From Paenibacillus sp. LHD-117 (GTDB taxonomy: Bacteria; Bacillota; Bacilli; Paenibacillales; Paenibacillaceae), in contig NZ_JAVFVT010000030.1 in NCBI RefSeq assembly GCF_030929555.1, positions 26,018 through 90,017 on the forward strand: a stretch of DNA of 64,000 bases, written 5' to 3'. Both the position numbers and the translations under genes were made by a program. This document shows positions 51,900-61,002 of this stretch, piece by piece. Positions within the stretch are counted from its first letter, which is position 1; each line of letters opens with the position of its first letter. The notes beneath the pieces are model-generated. The model was given only the letters and a program-made list of their open reading frames with translations, did not search any database and was not told where the DNA came from.

Positions 51900-52799
51900 A
51901 TGGAGCTTCGACAACTTCGATATTTTCTGGCGATCGCGAATGAAGGACAAGTCACCCGCGCGGCGCAAGTGCTGAATATGGCGCAGCCGCCTTTAAGCCA
52001 ATCGTTGAAATCGCTGGAGGATGAGCTCGGCGTCATCTTGTTCGAGCGCAACGGCAGACGCATGCTGCCGACGCAGGCCGGCGAATTGCTGCGTACGCGC
52101 GCCGAGACCATTATCCATCTCGTCAACGAGACGGCCCAAGAGATGAAGGAGCTTCATGAAGGCGTCAGCGGCGTACTGCGGATCGGCTCCGCCCGTTCAT
52201 GCAGTCCCTTCCTGCCGGCCCGGATTCAGCAATTCCGGCGCGCGTATCCACGCATGAAATTCCGCCTCTGGGAAGGAGATCCCAACGGTCTAACGCAGCG
52301 TATCGAGAAACGCGAGATCGACCTCGGTCTCATCCGGCTTCCACTGGAGACGGACTACGATCCAGGAATGTTTACGATACGTAAGCTTAAGGAAGAGCCG
52401 TTCGTCGCCGTCCTTCCGCCCGAGTGGGATCCCGATCCGTCGGCTATCGGCATTCGGCTGTCCGACTTGTCGGACAAACCCTTTATTCTCCTTCAAAGCG
52501 AGAAGTCGACCGGCACTTACGACATCGTTACTGGAGCGTGCGAAGCACTCGGCTTTACTCCCAACGTCGTATGCGAATGCTCCAGCATTTCCAGCATCCT
52601 TGCGATGGTCAGGGAAGGTCTTGGCGTGACCGTCCTGCACGAAGCATCCGTAGCCGACCAGCCGCATTCGCTGCACATCAAGCGCTTAACGGATGCTCCC
52701 ATCCAATCCGAAGTCGCCCTCATTCATTTGAAGGATCGAATTCTGCCTCGGAGCGTGCAGCTCTTCATCGAAACATTCCAAGACATGACCAACCTCTGA
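51900..52799 (+). CDS. LysR-family transcriptional regulator
   Basis: A 299-residue regulator. The N-terminal winged helix (LRQLRYFLAIANEGQVTRAAQVLNMAQPPLSQSLKSLE) covers residues 1-60. The substrate-binding-like domain runs from ~90 (SGVLRIGSARSCSPFLPARIQQF) to the end. A TATAAT stands near 51863. It is divergent from the DoxX gene, the standard layout for a LysR activator and its target. A hairpin with T-run spans its stop codon, and the convergent HxlR gene uses the same hairpin. Confidence 0.92.
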   Translation: MELRQLRYFLAIANEGQVTRAAQVLNMAQPPLSQSLKSLEDELGVILFERNGRRMLPTQAGELLRTRAETIIHLVNETAQEMKELHEGVSGVLRIGSARSCSPFLPARIQQFRRAYPRMKFRLWEGDPNGLTQRIEKREIDLGLIRLPLETDYDPGMFTIRKLKEEPFVAVLPPEWDPDPSAIGIRLSDLSDKPFILLQSEKSTGTYDIVTGACEALGFTPNVVCECSSISSILAMVREGLGVTVLHEASVADQPHSLHIKRLTDAPIQSEVALIHLKDRILPRSVQLFIETFQDMTNL

Positions 52800-52823
52800 A
52801 CCGGCTCGTTCAGGGGTTTTCCT
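52793..52823. terminator. Shared hairpin between convergent LysR and HxlR genes
   Basis: CCTCTGAAC pairs with GTTCAGGGG around a six-base loop, then TTTTCC. It overlaps the ends of both genes. Confidence 0.6.
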
Positions 52824-53157
52824 GTTCCATATATGCAAGATGCTTATAACCCCAACCGCACATATCGGCCAGAATAGGGCCTAATGTTCTTCCATAATCG
52901 GATAAAGCATACTCCACCTTAGGTGGAATTTCTTGATATACTTTCCGCACAATAAGTCCATCCCGTTCCAGCTCCCGCAGTTGATTGGTTAACATGCCTT
53001 GCGTAACATTCGGGAGCAGCCGCCGTAATTCCCCGAAGCGCTTGGTTCCTTCGTTTAAAAGAATAAACAAGATGAACGGCTTCCACTTTCCGCCGATGAC
53101 CTGAAGGGTAGCCACTATTCCCTGCGTAGCAACCGATTCGTGAATTTCCTTCTCCAT
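52810..53157 (-). CDS. HxlR-family regulator
   Basis: A 115-residue MarR-like winged helix of the HxlR type (LQVIGGKWKPFILFILL, KRFGELRRLLPNVTQGMLTNQLRELERDGL, VEYALSDYGRTL). A GTG three codons earlier is an alternative start. It is divergent from an NAD(P)H oxidoreductase, as in YodB/HypR-type quinone or disulfide-stress modules. Its only Cys is near the C-terminus (ADMCGWGY), not at the usual N-terminal sensing site, so the switch must differ or use another ligand. Confidence 0.87.
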   Translation of the reverse strand: MEKEIHESVATQGIVATLQVIGGKWKPFILFILLNEGTKRFGELRRLLPNVTQGMLTNQLRELERDGLIVRKVYQEIPPKVEYALSDYGRTLGPILADMCGWGYKHLAYMEQENP

Positions 53158-53296
53158 CTCTGCCACCCGCCTCCCTTCTAATCGTATGTTTACCCGTACT
53201 AAGTATGAAAATAAAGCGTACTTTTCAAATTTATGAATTTGAACAATAATGGGGACAGCGAATTCGACTTACAAAAAGAAAGAGAGGCTAATTGTC

Positions 53297-53836
53297 ATGA
53301 AAATTATGGTTATTGCCGCGCATCCCCATTTAAACGAGTCCCGCGCGAATCGCGCATTAGCGGCAGAGTTGCAACAACGCGAGGATCTCTTATACCGCGA
53401 CCTCTATCAAGAGTATCCGAAATGGAACATCAATGTAGAACGCGAACAACAGTTACTGCTTTCCTATGATCGGGTGATATTTCAGTTTCCGCTATACTGG
53501 TACAGCTGCCCGCCTCTATTGAAAAAATGGTTCGATGACGTACTAACATTCGGCTGGGCGTTCGGAACTGGAGGTACCCAATTGAAAGGAAAAGAATTTA
53601 TCGTTGCGACGACGGCTGGCGGATCGGAAAAGGCCTATCGCTCCGGAGGAGAAAATCTGTATACAATCAGCGAGCTGCTAAGACCGATCCAACGTACGGT
53701 TACCAAGTGCAAAGGCATCTATCTGCCCGCTTTCGTCACCTACAATGCAAACGAAGGCACGGATGCCTATCTTGCCAAAGAAGCAGTCCGTTTCTCGGAG
53801 CATATCCGAACATCCATTCATGCACTTATCTCCTAA
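53297..53836 (+). CDS. NAD(P)H oxidoreductase, flavodoxin fold (MdaB/KefF-like)
   Basis: A 179-residue flavoprotein. The N-terminal MVIAAHPHLNESRANRAL matches the FMN/FAD phosphate loop. FQFPLYWYSCPPLLKKWFDDVLTFGWAFG is the family signature of MdaB/KefF/NQO-type quinone reductases, and TTAGGSEKAY follows. It probably detoxifies quinones with NAD(P)H in the cytosol. The ATG at 53297 fits family length. The divergent HxlR gene is the likely repressor. Confidence 0.88.
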   Translation: MKIMVIAAHPHLNESRANRALAAELQQREDLLYRDLYQEYPKWNINVEREQQLLLSYDRVIFQFPLYWYSCPPLLKKWFDDVLTFGWAFGTGGTQLKGKEFIVATTAGGSEKAYRSGGENLYTISELLRPIQRTVTKCKGIYLPAFVTYNANEGTDAYLAKEAVRFSEHIRTSIHALIS

Positions 53837-53850
53837 AGTATAAAGAACGA

Positions 53851-53885
53851 CCCGAAGTCATAGCAAATATGACTTCGGGACGCCC
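53851..53885. terminator. Bidirectional terminator
   Basis: CCCGAAGTCATA (53851-53862) pairs perfectly with TATGACTTCGGG (53868-53879), between the convergent oxidoreductase and NTF2-like genes. Confidence 0.85.
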
Positions 53886-53904
53886 TTCTTTTGTTATCCA
53901 ATCT

Positions 53905-54339
53905 TTAGCGGTATTTGCGTTCGCTCTCATCGATTGGATAGTCATTGGCGCTCATATCACGCCGCCTCATCAAGCCATCTTCGTCAAATTCCCAATGCTC
54001 GTTGCCATGCGTCCGCATCCACTGACCTGTACCTGCATCGCGCCACTCATACTCGAAGCGTACGGAGATCCGATTGTCGGTATGAGCCCATAACTCTTTC
54101 ATGAGTCGGTAATCCAGCTCTCTTGCCCACTTACGGCTCAGAAAGTCTTTGATCGCTTCTCTGCCCGTAAAAAAATCGGTACGATTTCTCCACTGCGAAT
54201 CGATCGTATAAGCGAACGCGACTCGCTCAGGATCGCGTGAATTCCAAGCATCCTCTGCAGCTTTCACTTTGGCCAATGCCGTTTCCAACGTAAATGGGGG
54301 TATGATTTTTTTCAGCATCTCTACATTCACCTCATCCAT
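53905..54339 (-). CDS. NTF2-like (DUF1348/SnoaL) protein
   Basis: A 144-residue protein matching the DUF1348 branch of the NTF2-like fold: AAEDAWNSRDPERVAFAYT, SQWRNR, FLSRKWARELDYRLMKELWAH, RFEYEWRD and NEHWEFDEDGLM. Members are small cytosolic barrels, possibly hydrolases or isomerases. Its start overlaps the end of the alpha/beta hydrolase by eight bases, so the two are coupled. Confidence 0.88.
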   Translation of the reverse strand: MDEVNVEMLKKIIPPFTLETALAKVKAAEDAWNSRDPERVAFAYTIDSQWRNRTDFFTGREAIKDFLSRKWARELDYRLMKELWAHTDNRISVRFEYEWRDAGTGQWMRTHGNEHWEFDEDGLMRRRDMSANDYPIDESERKYR

Positions 54340-55198
54340 TTTCCATAAAATCCAACATCAATTCGGCAATCTGATCGAGATGGGTTTCCAATGCAAAGTG
54401 GCCGCCATCCTCGAATAGATGAAACTTGGCATTCGGCAGGTCGCGTAAATAAGGATGCGCGCCGCTAGCAGGGAAAATCTCATCTCCTTGGCCCCACACG
54501 ATCAGCGTCGGCGGTTGTTCCTTACGGAAGTATTCTTGCCATTGCGGGTAAAGCGGCGGGTTGGTCCCATAGTTCAAAAATAAATCCAGCTGAATTTCTT
54601 GATTGCCGGGACGGTCCAAGAACGTCTGATCCAATGTATACGTATCAGGGCTTACCGACTCTACTCGCTTTACGCCATGCGTGTACTGCCACTTCGTCGC
54701 ATCGAAGCTGGTCAACCAACGCAACGCTTCCCGTTTTTCCTCATTCGCGGGATCATTCCAATATTCCTTAATCGGGTTCCAGAAGTCCGCAAGCCCTTCA
54801 TCATAGGCGTTTCCGTTCTGAATAATCAAGCCTTTAATCCGCTCTGGATTGCGAGCGGCGATTCGGAATCCGGTAGGTGCGCCGTAATCCATTAGATAGA
54901 CATAATAATCATTGATATTCAGTCGCTCCAGCAGTTTCTCCACAACGATGCTGAATCCCTCGAAGCTGTACTTGTACTGATCATGAGAAGGCGCGCTGCT
55001 GAATCCGAATCCCGGCAAGTCGGGCGCGATCACATGATAGTTGTCCGAAAGCAGCGGAATTAAGTTGCGAAACATATGACTTGAAGTCGGAAATCCATGC
55101 AGCAACAGGATGGCGGGAGCTTCGGTCGGTCCTGCTTCGCGATAAAAGATGTTGAGATCCTCGATCTGAACGTTATGGTACTTGATTTCATTTTTCAT
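54332..55198 (-). CDS. Alpha/beta hydrolase, Asp-nucleophile (epoxide hydrolase/dehalogenase type)
   Basis: A 288-residue alpha/beta hydrolase. HGFP at 34-37 gives the oxyanion hole. The nucleophile elbow reads YLMDYGAP with D104 rather than Ser, which is the mark of epoxide hydrolases and haloalkane dehalogenases. Acid D is in WGQGDEIFP and the catalytic His in DGGHFALE. It is first in an operon with the NTF2-like gene. Substrate unknown; detoxification of a small organic compound is plausible. Confidence 0.88.
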   Translation of the reverse strand: MKNEIKYHNVQIEDLNIFYREAGPTEAPAILLLHGFPTSSHMFRNLIPLLSDNYHVIAPDLPGFGFSSAPSHDQYKYSFEGFSIVVEKLLERLNINDYYVYLMDYGAPTGFRIAARNPERIKGLIIQNGNAYDEGLADFWNPIKEYWNDPANEEKREALRWLTSFDATKWQYTHGVKRVESVSPDTYTLDQTFLDRPGNQEIQLDLFLNYGTNPPLYPQWQEYFRKEQPPTLIVWGQGDEIFPASGAHPYLRDLPNAKFHLFEDGGHFALETHLDQIAELMLDFMENG

Positions 55199-55321
55199 GG
55201 CGGTTCCTCCATTGGTTTATTTTTCCTTCTTTCTGAGGTCATCTTAACACGCATAAAGTTATATGTTAAATATTCAAATCATTTCATTTTCATATGAAAA
55301 AAATATAGCTTAATTACGGAG

Positions 55322-55345
55322 GAGAGGCCTTGGGGCCTCTTCTTC
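55322..55345 (+). terminator. Short hairpin before the sugar-sensing operon
   Basis: AGAGGCC (55322-55328) and GGCCTCT (55333-55339) pair around TTGG, then TCTTCGTTGTT. Confidence 0.6.
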
Positions 55346-55449
55346 GTTGTTGTTGACTCATTCACTCGTCGCATAGCGTACCGATTTTGGTTTTTTCTGC
55401 AGTCTTTGTATAATAATCTTATCTGTTTTCTTAGCTCAGGAGGTGCTCC

Positions 55450-56439
55450 ATGCCAATTAAAAAGCGGACTGTGGGGCTGATCAGCCTGTTGCTTGTTTTC
55501 TGTTATTTTTTGTTCCAGTTTTTATCTTCTACGTATCGAATCGATCGCCTGGTCGGGCAAATGGAACAGAGCAAGGCAGAGGATAAAGGGATCAAGCATG
55601 TTGTGCTAATCGCTCAGGAGCTCGACAATCCATTCTGGAGAATGGTGGAGATGGGAGCGAATGAAGCCGCGGCTCAGCTCGGCATGAAGATTGACTACAT
55701 GGGGCCGAATCGGATCAATCCAGCCGAACAAATGAATCTCCTGAAAAAAACGATTGCCGCGGGGCCGGATGCCATAATCGTGCAGGGAATTACGGAGCCG
55801 CAATACGATCAACTGATCGGCAAGGCGATCGATCAGGGCATTCCGGTGATCGCCGTAGATGCGGACGAACCGGCGAGCCGGCGGCTTGCCTACGTGGGAA
55901 CCGATAACAGGGAAGCGGGCAAACGGATGGGAGAGCTTGTGGTGAAAGAGGCCGGCGGCAAAGGCCGTATCGGCGTCATGATCGGAAGCGAGCTGGCGGA
56001 TAATCAGCAGCTGCGGTTGGAGGGCTTCCGTTCCATCATTACAAATACGCCGGGCTTCGAGATCGTTGACGTACGCTCATCGAATATTTCGCGGATTGAG
56101 GCGGCTAAGCAGACGGAAGCCATGTTAAGCCAATATGCCGATATTCAGACGATGGTAGGATTTAGCTCCTTAGATGCTGTTGGTATCGTCGAAGGACTGA
56201 AGGCAGCGAACCGAGCAGATGTAAGCGTGTACGGATTTGACGACTTGGAGGAAACCAAGATGGGCATCGCCGAAGGAGAAATCCAAGCTTCCATCGTTCA
56301 GCAGCCCAAAGAGATTGGCATCCAATCCGTTAATTTGCTGGCGGAAATTTTCAAAGGGGGCACGATTCCGGTCCAGCACTTCACCGCGACGGATATTCTG
56401 GATCGGAACTATTTGAATGCCGATACGGGCAGCCCATGA
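55450..56439 (+). CDS. Membrane-tethered sugar-binding protein (PBP type 1), sensor component
   Basis: A 329-residue protein. One N-terminal hydrophobic helix (~8-27) has no lipobox, so it is tethered as a signal anchor. Residues ~48-320 are a ribose-binding-type fold (HVVLIAQELDNPFWRMVEMGANEAAAQLG, PDAIIVQGI, GIPVIAVDADEP). The stop overlaps the start of a YesM-type kinase by ATGA. A binding protein fused into a two-component operon, without ABC permease genes, indicates that it reports extracellular sugar to the kinase (three-component systems). Ligand unknown; a pentose or hexose is likely. Confidence 0.88.
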   Translation: MPIKKRTVGLISLLLVFCYFLFQFLSSTYRIDRLVGQMEQSKAEDKGIKHVVLIAQELDNPFWRMVEMGANEAAAQLGMKIDYMGPNRINPAEQMNLLKKTIAAGPDAIIVQGITEPQYDQLIGKAIDQGIPVIAVDADEPASRRLAYVGTDNREAGKRMGELVVKEAGGKGRIGVMIGSELADNQQLRLEGFRSIITNTPGFEIVDVRSSNISRIEAAKQTEAMLSQYADIQTMVGFSSLDAVGIVEGLKAANRADVSVYGFDDLEETKMGIAEGEIQASIVQQPKEIGIQSVNLLAEIFKGGTIPVQHFTATDILDRNYLNADTGSP

Positions 56440-57899
56440 ATATACGCAAAATGCTGTTTATTGTGATCCCGGCGCTGTTTATATTGAACAACGCGGTCGC
56501 CTATTTCATTTTTGAAAGCGGAAGAACGGTGCAGCATAGCTATAATGTGATGCTGGATCGGGTGTTATTGTACAAGCAAATCGCCGGACAAACGCAGGGG
56601 AATCTTCGGGCTCTAAATGTTTACTTAATGGATCGAACGGAGAACAGCCGCAAGGCTTATCTAAGTCAGCGGGATGAGCTTAACCATCTTCGGGAAAGCC
56701 TGTCAGCACAGGTGAAGACGATTCCGGCTACGGATCTGACGGTCCGCAGCTATCGCAATATGATCGATACTTATATAGGGCAAGAAGCGGGTGTCATAGA
56801 GGCTCTTAACGGCCAAGACTCCTTGGCTTATACGGGCTACTACGAGGAGGCCGAGCAGACGGCAGCGTTCATCCAAGCAGAGGGGCATCATCTTGTTGAC
56901 TTGGAGCTCAGTTATTATCAGCCTTTCTACAGGCAAATTCTGATCCAGACGGATGTGATGAACCATTGGGGAGTCGCTATCTTTATCTTGAATACGCTGA
57001 TCAGCGTATTGTTTGCCTATATGATATCGCTAGGGATTACCCGGCCAATCAAGCAGTTGTCTGTAACCGCTCAACAAATTTCGGATGGAAATTTGCAAGC
57101 CCCTCCTCCGCAGATTAGCGAGCATAATGAGTTTGGTACGTTAGCTAAAGCTTTCGGGCAGATGCAAGACAATCTGAAGGAACTGATCATGAAAGAGAAA
57201 GAAAGCTTGGAGAAGGACAAGCTGGTCAAAGAATTGGAGCTGGAGGTTTTGCAAAATCAAATCAACCCGCACTTTCTCTTTAACGCCTTGAACGTCATAT
57301 CCAAGCTTGCTCTGATTGAAGGCGCCGAGAAAACAAGCGATCTCACAGTATCCATGTCGAATCTTCTTCGATATAATCTGAGGAAATTGGATCGCCCCGT
57401 GACGCTTAGGGATGAGGTCGAGCATGCCAAAGAATATTTTACGATCCAGCAGGCCCGCTATCGCAACCGGATTCGGTTCACCACGGAGATCGACGAGAGC
57501 GGACTAGACGTGTACGTCCCCCTGCTAACCCTTCAACCGATCCTGGAGAACGTCTTTGTCCATGGAATTGAAGGCATGGAGCAAGGGGCTGAGATTAAGC
57601 TGGTCATTGCTTGCGGGGCTGGCGAGGTAAGAGTGTCCATCTCGGATAATGGGATGGGCATGAGCGAGGCGGTCCGGGATTCCCTGCTTCGCCTCGAATC
57701 GGAACCGAGGCCAGTCCAAGAGAAGGGACAGTCTACGGGGTTAGGGACGCGCAACGTGTTCAGAAGGCTTGAATTATTTTACGGGAAAAAGAATCTTGTC
57801 GATATTCACAGCGAGCTGGGCCGGGGGACGACCGTCCTCATCCGGATTCCTGCTGCAGGAAAGGAGGATGGAGATGTACCGCCTGCTGATCGCGGATGA
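56436..57899 (+). CDS. YesM-type sensor histidine kinase
   Basis: A 487-residue kinase. There are two membrane helices (~7-25 and ~178-200) around a ~150-residue extracellular helical region that can contact the binding protein. A HAMP follows at ~200-250, then His_kinase with H279 in NQINPHFLFNALN and HATPase_c with ILENVFVHG and DNGMGMS. It overlaps both neighbours, so binding protein, kinase and regulator are made together. It phosphorylates the AraC-type regulator at 57874. Confidence 0.93.
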   Translation: MNIRKMLFIVIPALFILNNAVAYFIFESGRTVQHSYNVMLDRVLLYKQIAGQTQGNLRALNVYLMDRTENSRKAYLSQRDELNHLRESLSAQVKTIPATDLTVRSYRNMIDTYIGQEAGVIEALNGQDSLAYTGYYEEAEQTAAFIQAEGHHLVDLELSYYQPFYRQILIQTDVMNHWGVAIFILNTLISVLFAYMISLGITRPIKQLSVTAQQISDGNLQAPPPQISEHNEFGTLAKAFGQMQDNLKELIMKEKESLEKDKLVKELELEVLQNQINPHFLFNALNVISKLALIEGAEKTSDLTVSMSNLLRYNLRKLDRPVTLRDEVEHAKEYFTIQQARYRNRIRFTTEIDESGLDVYVPLLTLQPILENVFVHGIEGMEQGAEIKLVIACGAGEVRVSISDNGMGMSEAVRDSLLRLESEPRPVQEKGQSTGLGTRNVFRRLELFYGKKNLVDIHSELGRGTTVLIRIPAAGKEDGDVPPADRG

Positions 57900-59241
57900 T
57901 GAAGCTTTGGAGAGAGAAGGCATTGAGTGGATTGTCGACCGAATGATGCCGAATACGTTTGAAATTATTCATGCGGAGAATGGCCGAACGGCTATTCAAA
58001 GGGCTGATGAATTCCGGCCGCATATCGTTCTCATGGACATTCGGATGCCGGGCATCCAAGGACTTGAAGCGTTAAGGGAAATCAAGGCTCATAGTCCGCA
58101 GATCAAGATGGTTCTGGTAACCGCCTACGAGCAGTTCGAATACGCCCAAGAAGCCTTATCCCTGGGGGTAAAGGAGTACCTCGTTAAACCGGCCAAACGA
58201 GATCAAATCGTCGCGCTGCTGCAGCGGTTGGTAGCTGAATTAGAGCAGGACCAGAGGAAACGCGATGAGGAGTTCGCCATACGAGACAAGTACTTTCAGC
58301 TGCTCCCGCTGGCGGAATCGGAGATGGCTCTGGTCTTTATGTCTGACCAAGTGAATGACACCGAGGTGGGGTATCTGGCCGATATCCTTGAGCTTTCCAT
58401 TGATAAAGGATGTGCGCTTGTGCTCGCCTTGCCCGAGCTCGGGCACAAATCGGAGCAGGAGATAAGCGTCGAAAAGAAAAAGCTTTATGAAACGGTCAAA
58501 AACCTCGCGAAAGGATTTATCCAGAATAGGGTTGGGTGCATGGTCAGCTCCATGGTTCATTGGCACATGGCTATCTTTCTGCTCGAGAAGGCATCGATTA
58601 AGGATGAAGTATTGCGAGAAGAGGCCCGTCTCCTTGGAGCTAAGCTGATGGAGTCGCTATACCAGCAGCGGGAAATAGACGTTAATGTAGGCATCGGGTC
58701 CGTCCAAGAGGCGATTGAAGGAATCAGGAGATCGTATTTCGAAGCGGTCTTCGCATCTGCATGTTCCACAGACTGGGGTAACCTTTGCTCATTTGAAGAT
58801 CTGAAAGTGCCCACCTCGGAAGGAGTTCGTGGAGCGGCCGATCAGTTTATGGCAGATCATGTTTCCGAACGTACTTATGTGGAATTGGCAATCAAGCGAA
58901 TCCGCGAGGAGCGTGAGCAGCGAACATGGAGTGTCCTGGACAATGCGATCATGTTCATCCAAGATAAATTCCGGGAAGAGCTTTCCCTTGAAGACGTAGC
59001 AGAGCATGTCCATTTGAATCCGTATTATTTCAGTAAAGTATTCAAGCAGCAAACGGGTGAAACCTTCATTGATTTTGTGACGCGGCTGCGGATCGAAAAG
59101 GCCAAAGAAATGATAAGGGACGGTCAATTCAGCTTAAAGGAAGTCTGTTATATGGTGGGGTACAAGGACCCTAATTATTTCAGCCGGGTTTTCAAAAAGG
59201 TAACAGGGGCGTCGCCTACCGAATACCGCAATCAACTTTAA
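57874..59241 (+). CDS. AraC-type response regulator (YesN-like)
   Basis: A 455-residue regulator. The receiver domain is at 1-125 with D55 (VLMDIRMPG) and the acidic DDE at 8-10. A middle linker of ~200 residues follows, and two AraC helix-turn-helix motifs lie at ~360-455 (SLEDVAEHVHLNPYYFSKVFKQQTG, SLKEVCYMVGYKDPNYFSRVFKKVTG). The ATG at 57874 is preferred over 57868, since AAGGAGG then has seven bases of spacing. The start overlaps the kinase end. Repeats upstream of the sugar porter gene are its likely targets. Confidence 0.93.
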   Translation: MYRLLIADDEALEREGIEWIVDRMMPNTFEIIHAENGRTAIQRADEFRPHIVLMDIRMPGIQGLEALREIKAHSPQIKMVLVTAYEQFEYAQEALSLGVKEYLVKPAKRDQIVALLQRLVAELEQDQRKRDEEFAIRDKYFQLLPLAESEMALVFMSDQVNDTEVGYLADILELSIDKGCALVLALPELGHKSEQEISVEKKKLYETVKNLAKGFIQNRVGCMVSSMVHWHMAIFLLEKASIKDEVLREEARLLGAKLMESLYQQREIDVNVGIGSVQEAIEGIRRSYFEAVFASACSTDWGNLCSFEDLKVPTSEGVRGAADQFMADHVSERTYVELAIKRIREEREQRTWSVLDNAIMFIQDKFREELSLEDVAEHVHLNPYYFSKVFKQQTGETFIDFVTRLRIEKAKEMIRDGQFSLKEVCYMVGYKDPNYFSRVFKKVTGASPTEYRNQL

Positions 59242-59351
59242 GAAAAACTAATGTTCATGCGGCGATGCATGGACTTTTTTGTGTCTGCAGAACAAAAATA
59301 TGCTAGTCTGCCGCCCTACATCCGGACGAAGACAGCTTGGATCAATATTAT

Positions 59352-59451
59352 GCTTGAACACAACAAATAAGTGAAGGGAATGGGCCCCGGGCTTGAACAA
59401 ATCACATGATATAATGAGTCACGTCATAGGCGAATTGCGATGATTTGTTCA
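59352..59451 (+). promoter_or_regulatory. Repeated GCTTGAACA boxes and inverted repeat before the sugar porter
   Basis: GCTTGAACA occurs at 59352-59360 and again at 59391-59399. TGAACAAATCA (59394-59404) recurs inverted as TGATTTGTTCA at 59441-59451. A TATAAT lies between, near 59409. Two direct and one inverted copies around a promoter fit binding by the AraC-type regulator. Confidence 0.55.
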
Positions 59452-59501
59452 TGAAAAAAGACTCGCACGAGAGGTGCGGATAGTCAGAAGGGGCAGTGCT
59501 T

Positions 59502-60938
59502 GTGAAACATTCCGAAAATCAAGAACGACAGGTAAACATGAAGTTTGTAACGCTGGTTTCGATGGTTGCCGCTTTGGGCGGTTTATTATTTGGATTTGAT
59601 ACGGCTGTCGTATCGGGCGCGATCGGTTTTATGAAAGAACGTTTCGATCTGAACGAGGTGGAAGTGGGCTGGGCGGTCTCCAGCTTAATCATCGGCTGTA
59701 TCGTTGGCGCAGCGGGAGCCGGCGTGCTGGGAGACAAGTTCGGTCGGAAAAAAGTGTTGATTATGGCCGCGGTTCTCTTCATGATCGGGACCATCGGTTC
59801 CGCCATTCCGGATACATTCTCCGGTTATATTATTGCCCGAATTATTGGAGGGATCGGGATTGGCATTACCTCCACGCTATGTCCGCTTTATAACGCGGAA
59901 ATAGCGCCTGCCAAGTATCGGGGCCGCCTTGTAGCCCTGAATCAACTCGCTACGGTGACGGGTATTTTCCTCGTGTATTTCGTTAACTTGTGGATTTCGG
60001 GGTATGGCGACGCTGCCTGGGGCGTTTCTACCGCTTGGCGGTGGATGTTTGGCGTCGGGATTGTTCCCGGCTTGTTGTTCCTGGTATTGCTTTTCTTTGT
60101 ACCCGAAAGCCCGAGATGGTTGATCAAGCAGGGGAGAGCAGCAGAGTCTCTTCCGATTTTGCTAAAGATTCACGGCGAAGAACTGGCCAAACAGGAAGTG
60201 CTGGATATCAAGGAATCGTTCAAACAGGAGAGCGGATCGATCCGCCAACTGTTCAGTCCCGCTTTGCGGCTTGCTTTGATCGTTGGGGTGGGTCTTGCCG
60301 TCTTCCAGCAAGTTACGGGCATTAACGCGATCATGTATTATGCTCCGGAAATTTTCAAGGAAACGGGCGCTGGCACGAATGCTTCGCTGATTCAGACTAT
60401 TCTGGTCGGTTTGATTAACTTTCTCTTCACGATTCTTGCGATATGGCTCATCGATAAGGTGGGAAGAAAGGCTCTATTGCTCGTTGGATCGGCCTCAATG
60501 ACCGTGTGCCTGGTCGTGATTGGCGCCGCATTCCACTCGGGACAGCCTTCGGGACCTTTGGTGCTCATTTTTATTCTACTGTATGTGGCTTCCTTTGCTG
60601 TATCGCTTGGTCCTGTCGTCTGGGTCATTATGTCCGAAATTTTCCCGAACCGCATTCGCGGCAAAGCAACTGCGATCGCTTCGATGTCGCTATGGACTGC
60701 GGATTATGTCGTATCGCAGACCTTCCCTCCGATGCTGGGTTCCGCAGGGCCATCGGTGACATTCATGATATTCGGTTTCTTGTCCCTGCTTACGTTCTTC
60801 TTCACATGGCGTATGGTCCCTGAGACGAAAGGGAAATCGTTGGAGGAAATCGAATCCTTGTGGTCTTCCAGAAAGCATGAATCACGGCAAGTTAATCCGA
60901 AAATAAATGAAATAGACCAATCAAGCCGTGTCATCTAA
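59502..60938 (+). CDS. MFS sugar porter (XylE/AraE-type proton symporter)
   Basis: A 478-residue transporter with 12 helices and all sugar-porter signatures: GFDTAVVSGA, GDKFGRKK, ARIIGGIGIGITS, PESPRWL, QQVTGINAIMYYAPEIF, DKVGRKALLL and VPETKGKSLEEIE. It imports a monosaccharide with protons. GTG at 59502 has AGAAGGGG eight bases upstream; ATG at 59538 is possible. The upstream three-gene sensor operon is its obvious regulator, which makes the set a sense-and-import unit for one sugar. Confidence 0.93.
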   Translation: MKHSENQERQVNMKFVTLVSMVAALGGLLFGFDTAVVSGAIGFMKERFDLNEVEVGWAVSSLIIGCIVGAAGAGVLGDKFGRKKVLIMAAVLFMIGTIGSAIPDTFSGYIIARIIGGIGIGITSTLCPLYNAEIAPAKYRGRLVALNQLATVTGIFLVYFVNLWISGYGDAAWGVSTAWRWMFGVGIVPGLLFLVLLFFVPESPRWLIKQGRAAESLPILLKIHGEELAKQEVLDIKESFKQESGSIRQLFSPALRLALIVGVGLAVFQQVTGINAIMYYAPEIFKETGAGTNASLIQTILVGLINFLFTILAIWLIDKVGRKALLLVGSASMTVCLVVIGAAFHSGQPSGPLVLIFILLYVASFAVSLGPVVWVIMSEIFPNRIRGKATAIASMSLWTADYVVSQTFPPMLGSAGPSVTFMIFGFLSLLTFFFTWRMVPETKGKSLEEIESLWSSRKHESRQVNPKINEIDQSSRVI

Positions 60939-61002
60939 ATAAGAGCGACATAAATTAATCATATATTAAGCTAGTAATCTCAAAGAAAGGAGAGTGATAG
61001 AT

